A stretch of DNA of 64,000 bases from Flavisolibacter tropicus (lineage in GTDB: Bacteria; Bacteroidota; Bacteroidia; Chitinophagales; Chitinophagaceae), in NCBI RefSeq assembly GCF_001644645.1, contig NZ_CP011390.1, forward strand, positions 5,659,501-5,723,500. The letters run 5' to 3'. Below are positions 16,688-25,495 of this stretch, in pieces. Within the stretch, counting starts at the first letter, position 1. Each line of letters opens with the position of its first letter. The position numbers and the translations under genes are program-made. The notes below the pieces were generated by a model that saw nothing but the letters and a program-made list of their open reading frames with translations, was not told the DNA's origin and did not search any database.

Positions 16688-17895
16688 AAAAAGCATTTCC
16701 ATATATACTAGGTGTGGTGCTTTTTATAGCATTAGGAGGCCTATTGTTGATCACTGCGGCTAATCGACCACGTAAAATGAATGAGCGGATCACGCTAAAA
16801 GAGGTTGATAAGATTCCTTATGGTTTTTATGCGGCCCGCCATATGATCCATTCGCTATTCCCAAATGCAGAAGTATTTGTTGATAAACGAACACCAGGTT
16901 ATTGGGACTCCGTATCGGCATATAAGTCTAACCAGGCTGTATTTATTACCGGAATGCGCATGAATGCAGATGAAAGCGAGTTAAAAGAATTGTTGGATTT
17001 TGCCCGTAAGGGAAATTATGTCTTTATCATTACTCAGGATATTTCTTATAGTGCAGCACAGTTTTTTCATACAGGCGACCTGGTAAGCGATGACGGTTAT
17101 TTTACTGGCGAAAGCGATAGCTTGCAAGTGCAGTTACGCCAGCCACGATTTGAGAACACGAAGCCCTATGTTTATCCGGGACGTCGCTTTGCCTCTTATT
17201 TTGAAGATGTAGACACAACCAAAGTAGCTGTGCTAGGTACTAACAAAAACAATAAAGCCAATTTTGTTCAGTACAAAGCAGGCAATGGCGCTATTTTCAT
17301 TCATACAGCACCCATGGCATTTAGTAATTACTTTATTCTCCATAAGAAGAACATCAGCTATTTTGAAAATGCCGTTTCCGTTATTCCGTCTACAGTAACT
17401 AAAGTTTTGTGGAATGAGTATTATCTGTATAAAAAGGCTGATCAGCAGGATAATGAGCCTAATTGGCTGAGTGTTTTAATGAAGTATGAAGCGTTTCGAT
17501 GGGCTCTTTGGACCGCAATTATTACATTGTTGCTGTATGTGTTAATGGAAATGCGTCGTAAACAGCGTGTAATCCCTGCATTACAGCAACCCAAAAATGA
17601 ATCACTGGATTTTGTAAGAACCATTGGGCAGCTTTACTACGACCGGAAAGATCATGCTGATCTTGCGCGTAAAATGAGCACCTACTTTCTGGATTACGTT
17701 CGCAACCAGTATAAAGTATCTACCAATTCGCTGGATGATAGTTTTATTCAAACTTTGCATGCTAAAACGGGTTATCCTGTTCATGAGATAAAGAGCATTA
17801 TTGATTTCATTGGTCTGGTTGAAACCAACGCGATCAGTGAACATCAATTGAATCAGTTTTATAACCAATTAGAATCATTTTATCAAAATACCTGA
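16684..17895 (+). CDS. DUF4350 domain-containing membrane protein
   Basis: A 403-residue protein with a membrane helix at residues 5-24 and a second near 265-290 (ALWTAIITLLLYVLMEM), so a roughly 240-residue extracytoplasmic domain lies between them. This region fits DUF4350, a GATase-like fold found beside MoxR genes. The cytoplasmic tail is helical. Starts at GTG within the GTGA overlap with the upstream stop. Ends one base before the moxR ATG. Function unknown; probably part of the MoxR envelope complex. Confidence 0.82.
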   Translation: MKKAFPYILGVVLFIALGGLLLITAANRPRKMNERITLKEVDKIPYGFYAARHMIHSLFPNAEVFVDKRTPGYWDSVSAYKSNQAVFITGMRMNADESELKELLDFARKGNYVFIITQDISYSAAQFFHTGDLVSDDGYFTGESDSLQVQLRQPRFENTKPYVYPGRRFASYFEDVDTTKVAVLGTNKNNKANFVQYKAGNGAIFIHTAPMAFSNYFILHKKNISYFENAVSVIPSTVTKVLWNEYYLYKKADQQDNEPNWLSVLMKYEAFRWALWTAIITLLLYVLMEMRRKQRVIPALQQPKNESLDFVRTIGQLYYDRKDHADLARKMSTYFLDYVRNQYKVSTNSLDDSFIQTLHAKTGYPVHEIKSIIDFIGLVETNAISEHQLNQFYNQLESFYQNT

Positions 17896-17896
17896 G

Positions 17897-18874
17897 ATGG
17901 AAACACAATTGTTTGAACAACGTACGGACCTGTCTGCATTGAGTGAAGCTGTAATGGCGGTTCGGCAGCAGATTAAAAAGGTGATTGTTGGGCAAGATGA
18001 GTTGGTTCGTTTAGTCATCACAGCCATATTAGCTGATGGCCATGTTTTGTTAGAGGGAGTGCCAGGTGTGGCCAAAACATTATCAGCGAAACTGACGGCT
18101 CGTAGTTTGGATGTCAACTTCTCTCGTATCCAGTTTACACCTGATCTAATGCCATCTGATGTATTAGGTACGCCAGTATTCAATCCTAAAGAAGGCACAT
18201 TTGATTTTAAGCGTGGTCCCATTTTCAGTAATGTGGTTTTAATAGATGAGATCAACCGGGCTCCGGCAAAAACCCAATCAGCCCTGTTTGAAGTGATGGA
18301 AGAACGACAGATCACTATCGACGGGAAAACGTATCCCATGCAGCCACCGTTTATGGTGATTGCCACGCAAAACCCAATTGAACAAGAAGGAACTTACCGC
18401 TTGCCGGAGGCGCAACTAGACCGTTTTTTGTTTAAGATCCTGGTTCCATATCCTACTGAAGGAGAAGAATTGGAAATACTGCAACAATTCAACCAAATGG
18501 GCAATACCAATGTGATTGCAGCTATTGAACCTGTGTTAAAAAGAGATCAAATAGCTACTATCCGTCAACAGGTAAAAACATTGATAATAGATGAAAAGCT
18601 ATTACAGTTCATTGCCAAACTGATTCATCATACACGTAACCATAAGTCCATCTACTTGGGCGCTTCTCCACGAGCTTCATTAGCAATTATGAATGCGTCT
18701 AAAGCTATGGCTGCTATTAATGGTCGCGACTTTGTTACACCTGATGATATTTTGGAGGTGGCAGTGCCTGTACTTCGTCATCGTATTATTTTATCTCCTG
18801 ATAAAGAGATGGAAGGCGTTTCCGAAGATGCAGTTATTAAACAAATCATCAATTCTTTAGATATACCACGTTAA
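17897..18874 (+). CDS. MoxR-family AAA+ ATPase
   Basis: A 325-residue MoxR ATPase. The Walker A motif GVPGVAKT spans residues 54-61, Walker B is VLIDEINRAP, sensor-like MVIATQNPIEQEGTYRLPEAQLDRF follows, and the C-terminal lid contains YLGASPRASLAIM. MoxR proteins act as chaperones that load cofactors or assemble complexes with VWA or DUF58 partners. Here the DUF58 partner follows four bases downstream and three membrane proteins precede it, a standard Bacteroidota arrangement linked elsewhere to envelope integrity and stress tolerance. Client is unknown. Confidence 0.93.
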   Translation: METQLFEQRTDLSALSEAVMAVRQQIKKVIVGQDELVRLVITAILADGHVLLEGVPGVAKTLSAKLTARSLDVNFSRIQFTPDLMPSDVLGTPVFNPKEGTFDFKRGPIFSNVVLIDEINRAPAKTQSALFEVMEERQITIDGKTYPMQPPFMVIATQNPIEQEGTYRLPEAQLDRFLFKILVPYPTEGEELEILQQFNQMGNTNVIAAIEPVLKRDQIATIRQQVKTLIIDEKLLQFIAKLIHHTRNHKSIYLGASPRASLAIMNASKAMAAINGRDFVTPDDILEVAVPVLRHRIILSPDKEMEGVSEDAVIKQIINSLDIPR

Positions 18875-18878
18875 GACA

Positions 18879-20210
18879 GTGCCTGTGCTTCAATCTTATT
18901 ATTTCAGACCGCTAGTATATTACGTTGGCTTTGGAGCTGCCGCAATATTTATTTTAAGCTACTTCTTACCGGTGCTTTTCCCGTTGGGAGTGGCTGGTTT
19001 GATTTGTTTGAGCATAGCTATTTTAGTTGATAGCTTTTTGTTATATGGGAAGAAGCAAGGATTATTAGCCGCTCGCCATTTACAGGAACGTTTTAGTAAT
19101 GGCGATGAAAATAAAGTCCAAATTCATTTAGAGAATAACTATGGCTTTTCTCTTCGTTGTCGTGTTATTGATGAATTACCTTTTCAATTGCAAGAGCGCT
19201 CCTGGGAACGATATGTTGAAGTGAATAGGGATGCGACCCAGGATGTTTTATACAGTGTCACTCCTAATGAGAGAGGGGAGTATCATTTTGGCGATATACA
19301 AGTTTTTGTATCGAGTCCATTAGGTATAATTTGTCGTAAATATTCTTTTCCCAGCGGAACAACTGTAAAAGTATACCCTTCGTTTTTTCAGATGCGTCGC
19401 TATCAATTGTTGTCGGCCGCCAATCGCTTACAAGAAGCTGGTGTAAAGCGTACTCGTAGGTTGGGCCACAGCCTTGAGTTTGAGCAAATAAAGGAGTATG
19501 TACGTGGCGACGATTACCGTACTATTAATTGGAAGGCTACAGCAAGGCGTGACGGCTTGATGGTAAACAATTTTACAGACGAGCGCAGTCAGCAGATCTA
19601 TTGTGTAATAAACAAAGGGCGTATTATGAAGATGCCTTTTGAAGGGCTGACTTTATTGGATTATGCTATCAATGCTTCATTGGTACTTTCCAATGTGGCT
19701 CTTATGCGTCAGGACAAGGCCGGTTTGATCACCTATGCCGAAAAGCTTGACACGTTTTTGCCGGCAGATAAAAAGGCCTCGCAGCTAAACCTGATATTGG
19801 AGTCTTTATATAAGCAAACCACCAACTTCTTGGAGCCTGATCTGGAAAAGCTCTTTGCTGCCATTCGCAACCGCATCACTCAACGGAGCTTACTAGTGCT
19901 GTTTACTAATTATGAGTCAATGGAAAGCCTGCATAGGGATCTGCCTTCGCTAAAGCGGATCGCGCACTACCATTTGCTGCTCATTGTATTTTTTGAGAAT
20001 ACTGAGTTACAGCAGCTTATAACCAGTGAGGCAAATAATACTGAAGATATTTACATCAAGACCATTGCCGAAAAATATAACCATGAAAAAAGGCTTATGG
20101 TAAAGGAACTTCAGATGAATGGTATTTCTGCAGTGTTAACACAACCTCAAAATCTCACGATTAACGCTATAAATAAGTACCTGGAGCTAAAAAACAGGCA
20201 GTCTATCTAA
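18879..20210 (+). CDS. DUF58 domain-containing protein
   Basis: A 443-residue protein starting at GTG 18879. Two N-terminal membrane helices (residues 10-52) are followed by an extracytoplasmic-like beta region. The DUF58 signature FEQIKEYVRGDDYRTINWKA lies near residues 200-220, with a VWA-like domain behind it (GLTLLDYAINASLVLSNVAL; RSLLVLFTNYESME). It is the usual partner of MoxR. Four bases separate it from moxR. The last gene of the operon; truB begins 26 bases later but has its own promoter element. Confidence 0.88.
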   Translation: MPVLQSYYFRPLVYYVGFGAAAIFILSYFLPVLFPLGVAGLICLSIAILVDSFLLYGKKQGLLAARHLQERFSNGDENKVQIHLENNYGFSLRCRVIDELPFQLQERSWERYVEVNRDATQDVLYSVTPNERGEYHFGDIQVFVSSPLGIICRKYSFPSGTTVKVYPSFFQMRRYQLLSAANRLQEAGVKRTRRLGHSLEFEQIKEYVRGDDYRTINWKATARRDGLMVNNFTDERSQQIYCVINKGRIMKMPFEGLTLLDYAINASLVLSNVALMRQDKAGLITYAEKLDTFLPADKKASQLNLILESLYKQTTNFLEPDLEKLFAAIRNRITQRSLLVLFTNYESMESLHRDLPSLKRIAHYHLLLIVFFENTELQQLITSEANNTEDIYIKTIAEKYNHEKRLMVKELQMNGISAVLTQPQNLTINAINKYLELKNRQSI

Positions 20211-20220
20211 GTCATTGCGT

Positions 20221-20228
20221 TACTTTTG
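20221..20228 (+). promoter_or_regulatory. truB -7 promoter element (TACTTTTG)
   Basis: Exact TAnnTTTG match that ends eight bases before the truB ATG at 20237. It makes truB independent of the upstream operon and predicts a very short or absent 5' leader. Confidence 0.6.
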
Positions 20229-20236
20229 CGCCGCTT

Positions 20237-20932
20237 ATGCATACTCCTGAACACAATCCATTTGCCGAGGGTAAAGTCTTATTAATAGACAAGCCGCTTT
20301 ACTGGACCTCTTTTGATGCCGTACGCAAAGTGCGCTACCTGGTGAAAACCAAGAAAGTGGGGCATGCCGGTACGTTGGACCCGTTGGCTTCTGGCCTATT
20401 GATCATTTGCACAGGCAAGTTTACCAAGAAGATCAATGAGTACATGGCACAGGAGAAGGAGTACACAGGGACAATAACATTAGGAGCAATTACTCCAACC
20501 TACGATTTGGAAAGTGAGCCTCAGGATCTCAAGCCAGTTGACCATCTTACAACTGCTCAAATAGAGGACGCGACTAAGCCTTTTATCGGGCAGATACAAC
20601 AAGTGCCACCCATTCACTCTGCTATTAAGAAAGATGGCAAGCGGGTTTATGAGCTGGCGAGAAGAGGAGAGGACGTGAAATTAGAACCTCGTGCTATTAC
20701 CATATCGGCTTTTGATATCACAAAAATAGACGGGCCAATCATCCACTTTAGAGTGGTATGTTCTACTGGCACCTACATCCGTAGCTTGGCCAATGACTTT
20801 GGCGCCCAATTAGGTTGCGGTGGCTATTTAAGCAGCTTGCGCAGAACGCGTATTGGAAACTTTAGTGTAGAGGATGCACATTCTATTGAAGCCTTTGAAC
20901 AGGAAATAAGGGCAACTAGAACGGATAAGTAA
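20237..20932 (+). CDS. truB: tRNA pseudouridine(55) synthase
   Basis: TruB isomerises U55 in the T loop of elongator tRNAs. The 231-residue protein has LLIDKPLYWTSFDAVRKVR, the catalytic motif GHAGTLDPLASGLL with Asp48 as nucleophile, and SAIKKDGKRVYELAR and GTYIRSLANDFG later on. It lacks the C-terminal PUA domain of enterobacterial TruB, as is common for Bacteroidota. Its 3' end overlaps the convergent tamL gene by 17 bases. Confidence 0.96.
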   Translation: MHTPEHNPFAEGKVLLIDKPLYWTSFDAVRKVRYLVKTKKVGHAGTLDPLASGLLIICTGKFTKKINEYMAQEKEYTGTITLGAITPTYDLESEPQDLKPVDHLTTAQIEDATKPFIGQIQQVPPIHSAIKKDGKRVYELARRGEDVKLEPRAITISAFDITKIDGPIIHFRVVCSTGTYIRSLANDFGAQLGCGGYLSSLRRTRIGNFSVEDAHSIEAFEQEIRATRTDK

Positions 20933-23282
20933 CACCTAGCTGGAATTGGCCACTTTCTTGTCCCTTACCAAAGCCCCAGTTGGTAAACCACTGATTATTG
21001 GTTTCTTGCGATGGGTCTTTTGCTTTAAACGCATAATCAAGACGGATCAGAAAATAATTCAAATCTACACGTAATCCGGTACCCACGCCAACAGCCAGAT
21101 CCCGGCCTAGCTTATCTAACTTAAACTGACCGGCCTGGTCCTCTTTAACGTTTTCAAAATCAGAATTGTTACGCAAATACCAAATGTTGCCAACATCCGT
21201 AAATAAAGCACCGTTAATCTGTATTCCTCTGTAGTTGGCTATATAAAAACGGTATTCTCCATTTAATTCCAATTGCATATCGGCAAATCGGTAAGGTGCT
21301 ACTGTGTCGGCTGTTGAGAGTTTTGATGAACCCGGCCCTAACTTACGGAGTTGCCAGGCTCGCATACTATTGGCACCGCCTGCAAAGTAAGCTTTGAAGA
21401 AAGGCAGGTATTTTTTTACGGTATCTAACTCATAGCCAACACCTCCAAAAAAGCGAAATACCAACGCTGATCGACGAATGCTATAAGTGCGTCTTACGTC
21501 CACATCAAGCTTTATAAAACGATAAAGATTAGAATCTAAAAAGTCTGATTTGATGAAGCCCGCTAAAAGACCCGATGCTTCAAGGCCAATACGTTTATAG
21601 TCTGTAATACTGTAATTGCCACGGCCTTTTTCAAGTATTTTGCTTTTAGTTTGGGCCAGACTAGCAATGGATGAAATGATAAACCCGTCGTTATAGATGT
21701 AGCGGTAGGACTGATTCTTTTTAATCAAGTCTGTTAACCCTGGACCTTCTACTACTTTTGTAAATTCCACATTGGGAATACGGATCGTAAGAAATTTATT
21801 ATTCCAATTCGCTTCATACCCCCAGGAGGCGTTTATACTTTTGACATCAGCAAAATCAACTCTTTTAAGATAATTGCCAAACAAGACCAATGAGGTTCTT
21901 GCATTTTCTCTTATGGCATAGGGTAGTTGTTGAATGCGAGGAATAGCACGTGGAAAGTTGATAACATGTCCAAGTGCAAATTGCAATGTTGGCTCTTTTT
22001 TAAAGTCGCTGCCAAAACGAAATGTCGTATTGGCCTGGTTGGCGCTGCGAGCAAAGTTCCGGTTCTGCAGGTTTAAGTTCAAGCCAAAAAGATTCCCCTG
22101 TGAAATCAGGTTACCACGGTTATTGCTGCCTTCAATACTGTAATCAATTGCATATTTAGCAGCAGGCGTAAGTCTCACAACAAAATCTACGGTATCAGTT
22201 GTGCCCCTGGGTATTTGATCAATGGTCACCAATCGCCACGCACCAACACGGTTAAAGCGGTTAATGGTGCGCAGGTAATTGCTTTGGCTGTATACATCAC
22301 CTCTTCTCAAATAGAGATTTTCTGTAACAGGGCGGTCTTTAAACTGGTCATAATAACTAACAATGGTAGCCCTTCTACGGTGACGTATGATTGGCTCGTA
22401 TTTAGCGGTGTCCTTGTTTAAGTCGGGGTAGATGGTAACGTTACCAACATGATACTTGACAAGGTGCATGGTGTCTTTACTGGCACGGAGACGAAATGTA
22501 ACATCGGCTGTTGGATTCAAGCGGCGTTGTCGTAAAGCTTCTAATTGTTGCGCCTGCTCAAATGGATCCAGTGTAGGGCGTAAGAATGCTTGGCCTACTG
22601 TATCCCATACTACTAAGATCTCTTCCTGTGAAAAACGCAGGTAACCATTGTTGCGATAATAATCTGTCAATCGGTCCCGCTCAGCCGATAATAAAGACTT
22701 CGAAAATGGGCCGCCTTTTTTTAAATACGATTGCGCTAACGATTGGCGGGTTAAATTTTCAAGGTGGTCTTCTGAGAAATTATTTGCGATCGAGTCTTGC
22801 CCGATTGTATACCCAATAGAATCCAGGGTAAACAGTTTACCTGGAGTTACACGAAAGTTGACATGTGTTCTGTACTGATCTCCAATACTATCAATTTTTA
22901 CCTCATAGCGACTGGTGTCGCGGTAATAGCCCTCGGCATTCAATAGCGCCTTCATGTAGGTTAACGATTTATCAGCGTTCAAACTATCATAAACCGGAGG
23001 TTTTTTTAATACATTGTAAAACAGGCGTGGACCCTTATCCCAACCTACCAGCTTTTCAATTGTTCGCACCTGAATGCTATCATCCAGTTGTTTTTCTAAT
23101 TTGTTTACCAGGTTCTTTCTTTCTACTGTAGTCAGTGGCGTTTCCAGTTCAATATTGGTTTCGTAAACAAAGGGTTTACGTACCGGATAATCCTTAACAA
23201 CGGAGCAAGAAACAAATAGAACCAGTAGCACAGCTAACCAAGTAGTATTTTTGAAGCGGTAAAACGGAGATAAGTCATTCAT
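20916..23282 (-). CDS. tamL: BamA/TamA-family outer membrane lipoprotein (TamL-like)
   Basis: A 788-residue Omp85-superfamily protein. The N-terminal hydrophobic segment ends in the lipobox LFVSC (Cys26), which marks the lipidated TamL form found in Bacteroidota instead of TamA. POTRA-like repeats fill the first half, and a 16-strand-type barrel the last 350 residues, with the FxGGxxSMRAW motif (FAGGANSMRAW) and the terminal strand FQLGVTYPF. It would insert proteins into the outer membrane with TamB. The start lies only 17 bases from the divergent trmH start, so its promoter (23320-23327) is inside trmH. Confidence 0.88.
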   Translation of the reverse strand: MNDLSPFYRFKNTTWLAVLLVLFVSCSVVKDYPVRKPFVYETNIELETPLTTVERKNLVNKLEKQLDDSIQVRTIEKLVGWDKGPRLFYNVLKKPPVYDSLNADKSLTYMKALLNAEGYYRDTSRYEVKIDSIGDQYRTHVNFRVTPGKLFTLDSIGYTIGQDSIANNFSEDHLENLTRQSLAQSYLKKGGPFSKSLLSAERDRLTDYYRNNGYLRFSQEEILVVWDTVGQAFLRPTLDPFEQAQQLEALRQRRLNPTADVTFRLRASKDTMHLVKYHVGNVTIYPDLNKDTAKYEPIIRHRRRATIVSYYDQFKDRPVTENLYLRRGDVYSQSNYLRTINRFNRVGAWRLVTIDQIPRGTTDTVDFVVRLTPAAKYAIDYSIEGSNNRGNLISQGNLFGLNLNLQNRNFARSANQANTTFRFGSDFKKEPTLQFALGHVINFPRAIPRIQQLPYAIRENARTSLVLFGNYLKRVDFADVKSINASWGYEANWNNKFLTIRIPNVEFTKVVEGPGLTDLIKKNQSYRYIYNDGFIISSIASLAQTKSKILEKGRGNYSITDYKRIGLEASGLLAGFIKSDFLDSNLYRFIKLDVDVRRTYSIRRSALVFRFFGGVGYELDTVKKYLPFFKAYFAGGANSMRAWQLRKLGPGSSKLSTADTVAPYRFADMQLELNGEYRFYIANYRGIQINGALFTDVGNIWYLRNNSDFENVKEDQAGQFKLDKLGRDLAVGVGTGLRVDLNYFLIRLDYAFKAKDPSQETNNQWFTNWGFGKGQESGQFQLGVTYPF
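23246..23253 (+). promoter_or_regulatory. Candidate trmH promoter inside tamL (TATTTTTG)
   Basis: Exact TAnnTTTG match ending 46 bases before the trmH ATG at 23300. It lies inside the 5' coding end of tamL because the two genes leave only 17 bases between their starts. Confidence 0.4.
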
Positions 23283-23299
23283 ATAATACGTGCCGTGCT

Positions 23300-24031
23300 A
23301 TGCTCAATAAAAAGGTGGTCAAAGATATTCAAAGTTTAAACCTGAAAAAACACAGGGTTGAAACAGGGTTATTTATAGCAGAAGGCCCCAAAGTGGTGCG
23401 CGAACTGCTGCAATTAATACCCGAACAGTTTCAACGTATCTACGCTACAGATACTTGGCAAAAAGAGCGAAAAGACTGGACTCCTGTGCCGGTTGAGACG
23501 GTTACTGAGGATGAATTACAAAAAATTTCACAATTACAAACTGCCAACCAGGTACTGGCTGTATTAAAACAACTACCGGTGGAGAAGCCTGTTATAGAGA
23601 ATGAATGGGCATTATACCTGGATACTATTCAAGACCCCGGGAACTTTGGAACCATTATCCGCATTGCCGATTGGTTTGGAATAAAGCAAATTATTTGCAG
23701 TAAAGGATGTGCAGACCTATATAATTCCAAAGTCATTCAATCAACAATGGCCAGCATAGCAAGGGTAAAGGTTTGGTACGATGAAGAAGAAAACTGGTTA
23801 AGCCAGCAATGGTTGCCTGTTTTAGCGGCTACGCTAGGCGGCCAATCTATTTTTGAACAAGAGACCATTACTGCAGGTATACTCTTAATCGGTAATGAAT
23901 CTAAAGGCGTTCGTCCTGACTTTATTCAAAAAGCTACGCATCAGATCACGATCCCTCGTATCGGTGAGGCGGAGTCGCTAAATGCAGCGGTGGCTACTGG
24001 TATTATTTTATCGCATTTAGTGAAGGGGTAA
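23300..24031 (+). CDS. TrmH/SpoU-family RNA 2'-O-methyltransferase
   Basis: A 243-residue SPOUT methyltransferase that uses SAM to methylate a ribose 2'-OH in rRNA or tRNA. It has an N-terminal substrate-binding domain (KKHRVETGLFIAEGPKVVRE) and the three SPOUT motifs: QDPGNFGTIIRIADWFG, LLIGNESKGVRPD and IPRIGEAESLNAAVATGIIL. The last two form the deep trefoil knot. This type resembles RlmB-like 23S enzymes, but the target cannot be read from sequence. Divergent from tamL with 17 bases between starts. Confidence 0.9.
   Translation: MLNKKVVKDIQSLNLKKHRVETGLFIAEGPKVVRELLQLIPEQFQRIYATDTWQKERKDWTPVPVETVTEDELQKISQLQTANQVLAVLKQLPVEKPVIENEWALYLDTIQDPGNFGTIIRIADWFGIKQIICSKGCADLYNSKVIQSTMASIARVKVWYDEEENWLSQQWLPVLAATLGGQSIFEQETITAGILLIGNESKGVRPDFIQKATHQITIPRIGEAESLNAAVATGIILSHLVKG
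23320..23327 (-). promoter_or_regulatory. Candidate tamL promoter inside trmH (TATCTTTG)
   Basis: Minus-strand exact TAnnTTTG match, 37 bases before the tamL ATG and inside the first codons of trmH. With 23246-23253 it makes an interlocked divergent promoter pair. Confidence 0.45.
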
Positions 24032-24099
24032 TCAATTAAGTGTAATGTCTGGTATTGGCTAACCAATTTCAAACCTCAAACTTCAAATCCATAATTTAT

Positions 24100-25335
24100 T
24101 TAACTAAATCGAATAGCTTTAATTGGCTGTACGCGTTTTACAATCAGAGATGGTATTAGTAGCACGATTAAGGAAATAAGTAAAGTACCTGCCACTACCA
24201 TCAACACTTGTGTGGGTTCAATGCGTACTGCGGCAGTTTCCATATAGTACTCTGCTTCTTTCAATCGGACAAAGCCTGTTTTTTGCTGCAACCATAACAC
24301 GCTCAAGCTAAACACTGTACCTACAGCGATGCCGGTAAGGGTAATGAGTGCTGAATGGTGTAGAAAGATCTTCTGAATAGTCCAATCGGTAGCACCAGTA
24401 GCTTTTAGTATACCGATCATGTGTATTCGCTCCAGTACCAAAATGATCAGGCAGGTAATGAAATTGATCACCACAATTACGATCACAATAGCAATAAGGA
24501 TTTGACCATTATAGCTAACAATATTCAACCAGTCAAAAATATTCGGATGTATTTCTTTGGCTGTTTTGGTTTCCCAAAGCAGTGGAAACTTGGGGGTGTC
24601 ATAGATAGTATTACTAACCCGATCCATTTGATTGTAATCTTTCAGAAATACCTCATACCCGCCAATTTCATTATCCTTCCAGCTGTTTAACCGGCGAATC
24701 AGTTTGATATCACCAAGCGCAAAGGTCTTATCGTATTCTTCAATTCCCGTTTTATAGATACCTACAATCGTTAGTTTATCTGGACGTAAAGTGCCATCAG
24801 GACGTACAAAATAGAGTAAGATGCGATCATCAAGCTTTAAACCTAGTTGTTTGGCCGTGTACATAGAGATTACTATTTCACGACTATAAGTACTATCGTT
24901 AAAACGCACCCATCTACCTTCTATCTTGAAGCCTGACAAATGTTGAAATCCTGCCGAGTCTTGTAGCCCCTTAAGTAACACCCCTTCCATTTCACCCGAC
25001 GTCTTTAAAATGGCATACTTCGTAGCAAAGGGATTTATGCTGGTTACCTGTTTATTTTGCTTAACGACTTGTACCAGCCTGGGATCGGCTTCAATGGGCA
25101 ATTCCTCTGCAATGTTCGCCTTCATGGGTTGGCGATATTGAATTCGTATATGTCCCCAAAACGAAAACACTTTTTCACTCACCACATCCCGAAAACCATT
25201 GACAAAGGACAATGTAATGATCATAGCTGCTACACTGATAGTAGTAGCGGCAATGGACAAACGGATAATAAACCGCGAAAAGGAACGCTGCTGGTTAAAG
25301 GCTATACGGCGGGCTATGAAAGAAGATATATTCAC
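24100..25335 (-). CDS. ABC transporter permease, LolC/LolE-like
   Basis: A 411-residue permease with one N-terminal membrane helix (about residues 23-48), a large periplasmic MacB-type domain, and three C-terminal helices in an FtsX domain. This 1+3 topology and the start NISSFIARRIAFNQQRSFSR match lipoprotein-releasing permeases, which pass mature lipoproteins to a periplasmic carrier. No ATPase gene is adjacent, so it works with LolD encoded elsewhere. GTG start at 25335 chosen because residues immediately after it match the family start. A MacB-type exporter remains possible. Confidence 0.82.
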   Translation of the reverse strand: MNISSFIARRIAFNQQRSFSRFIIRLSIAATTISVAAMIITLSFVNGFRDVVSEKVFSFWGHIRIQYRQPMKANIAEELPIEADPRLVQVVKQNKQVTSINPFATKYAILKTSGEMEGVLLKGLQDSAGFQHLSGFKIEGRWVRFNDSTYSREIVISMYTAKQLGLKLDDRILLYFVRPDGTLRPDKLTIVGIYKTGIEEYDKTFALGDIKLIRRLNSWKDNEIGGYEVFLKDYNQMDRVSNTIYDTPKFPLLWETKTAKEIHPNIFDWLNIVSYNGQILIAIVIVIVVINFITCLIILVLERIHMIGILKATGATDWTIQKIFLHHSALITLTGIAVGTVFSLSVLWLQQKTGFVRLKEAEYYMETAAVRIEPTQVLMVVAGTLLISLIVLLIPSLIVKRVQPIKAIRFS

Positions 25336-25394
25336 TACGCTGCTTACGTTAATTAAAATGAGTTTAAATGCAAAGAATTCACTCTTTAACGTAT

Positions 25395-25402
25395 CAAAAA
25401 TA
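25395..25402 (-). promoter_or_regulatory. Candidate LolE-like permease promoter (TATTTTTG)
   Basis: Minus-strand exact TAnnTTTG match, 59 bases before the GTG start at 25335. Confidence 0.4.
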
Positions 25403-25495
25403 AGACGAGCCCATAAATTGCTGTACTTTCATTTATAATAAACCCAACGACACTTCGTTTAGTCTATATCTCCCTTACAGGTCAATATTACAAAT

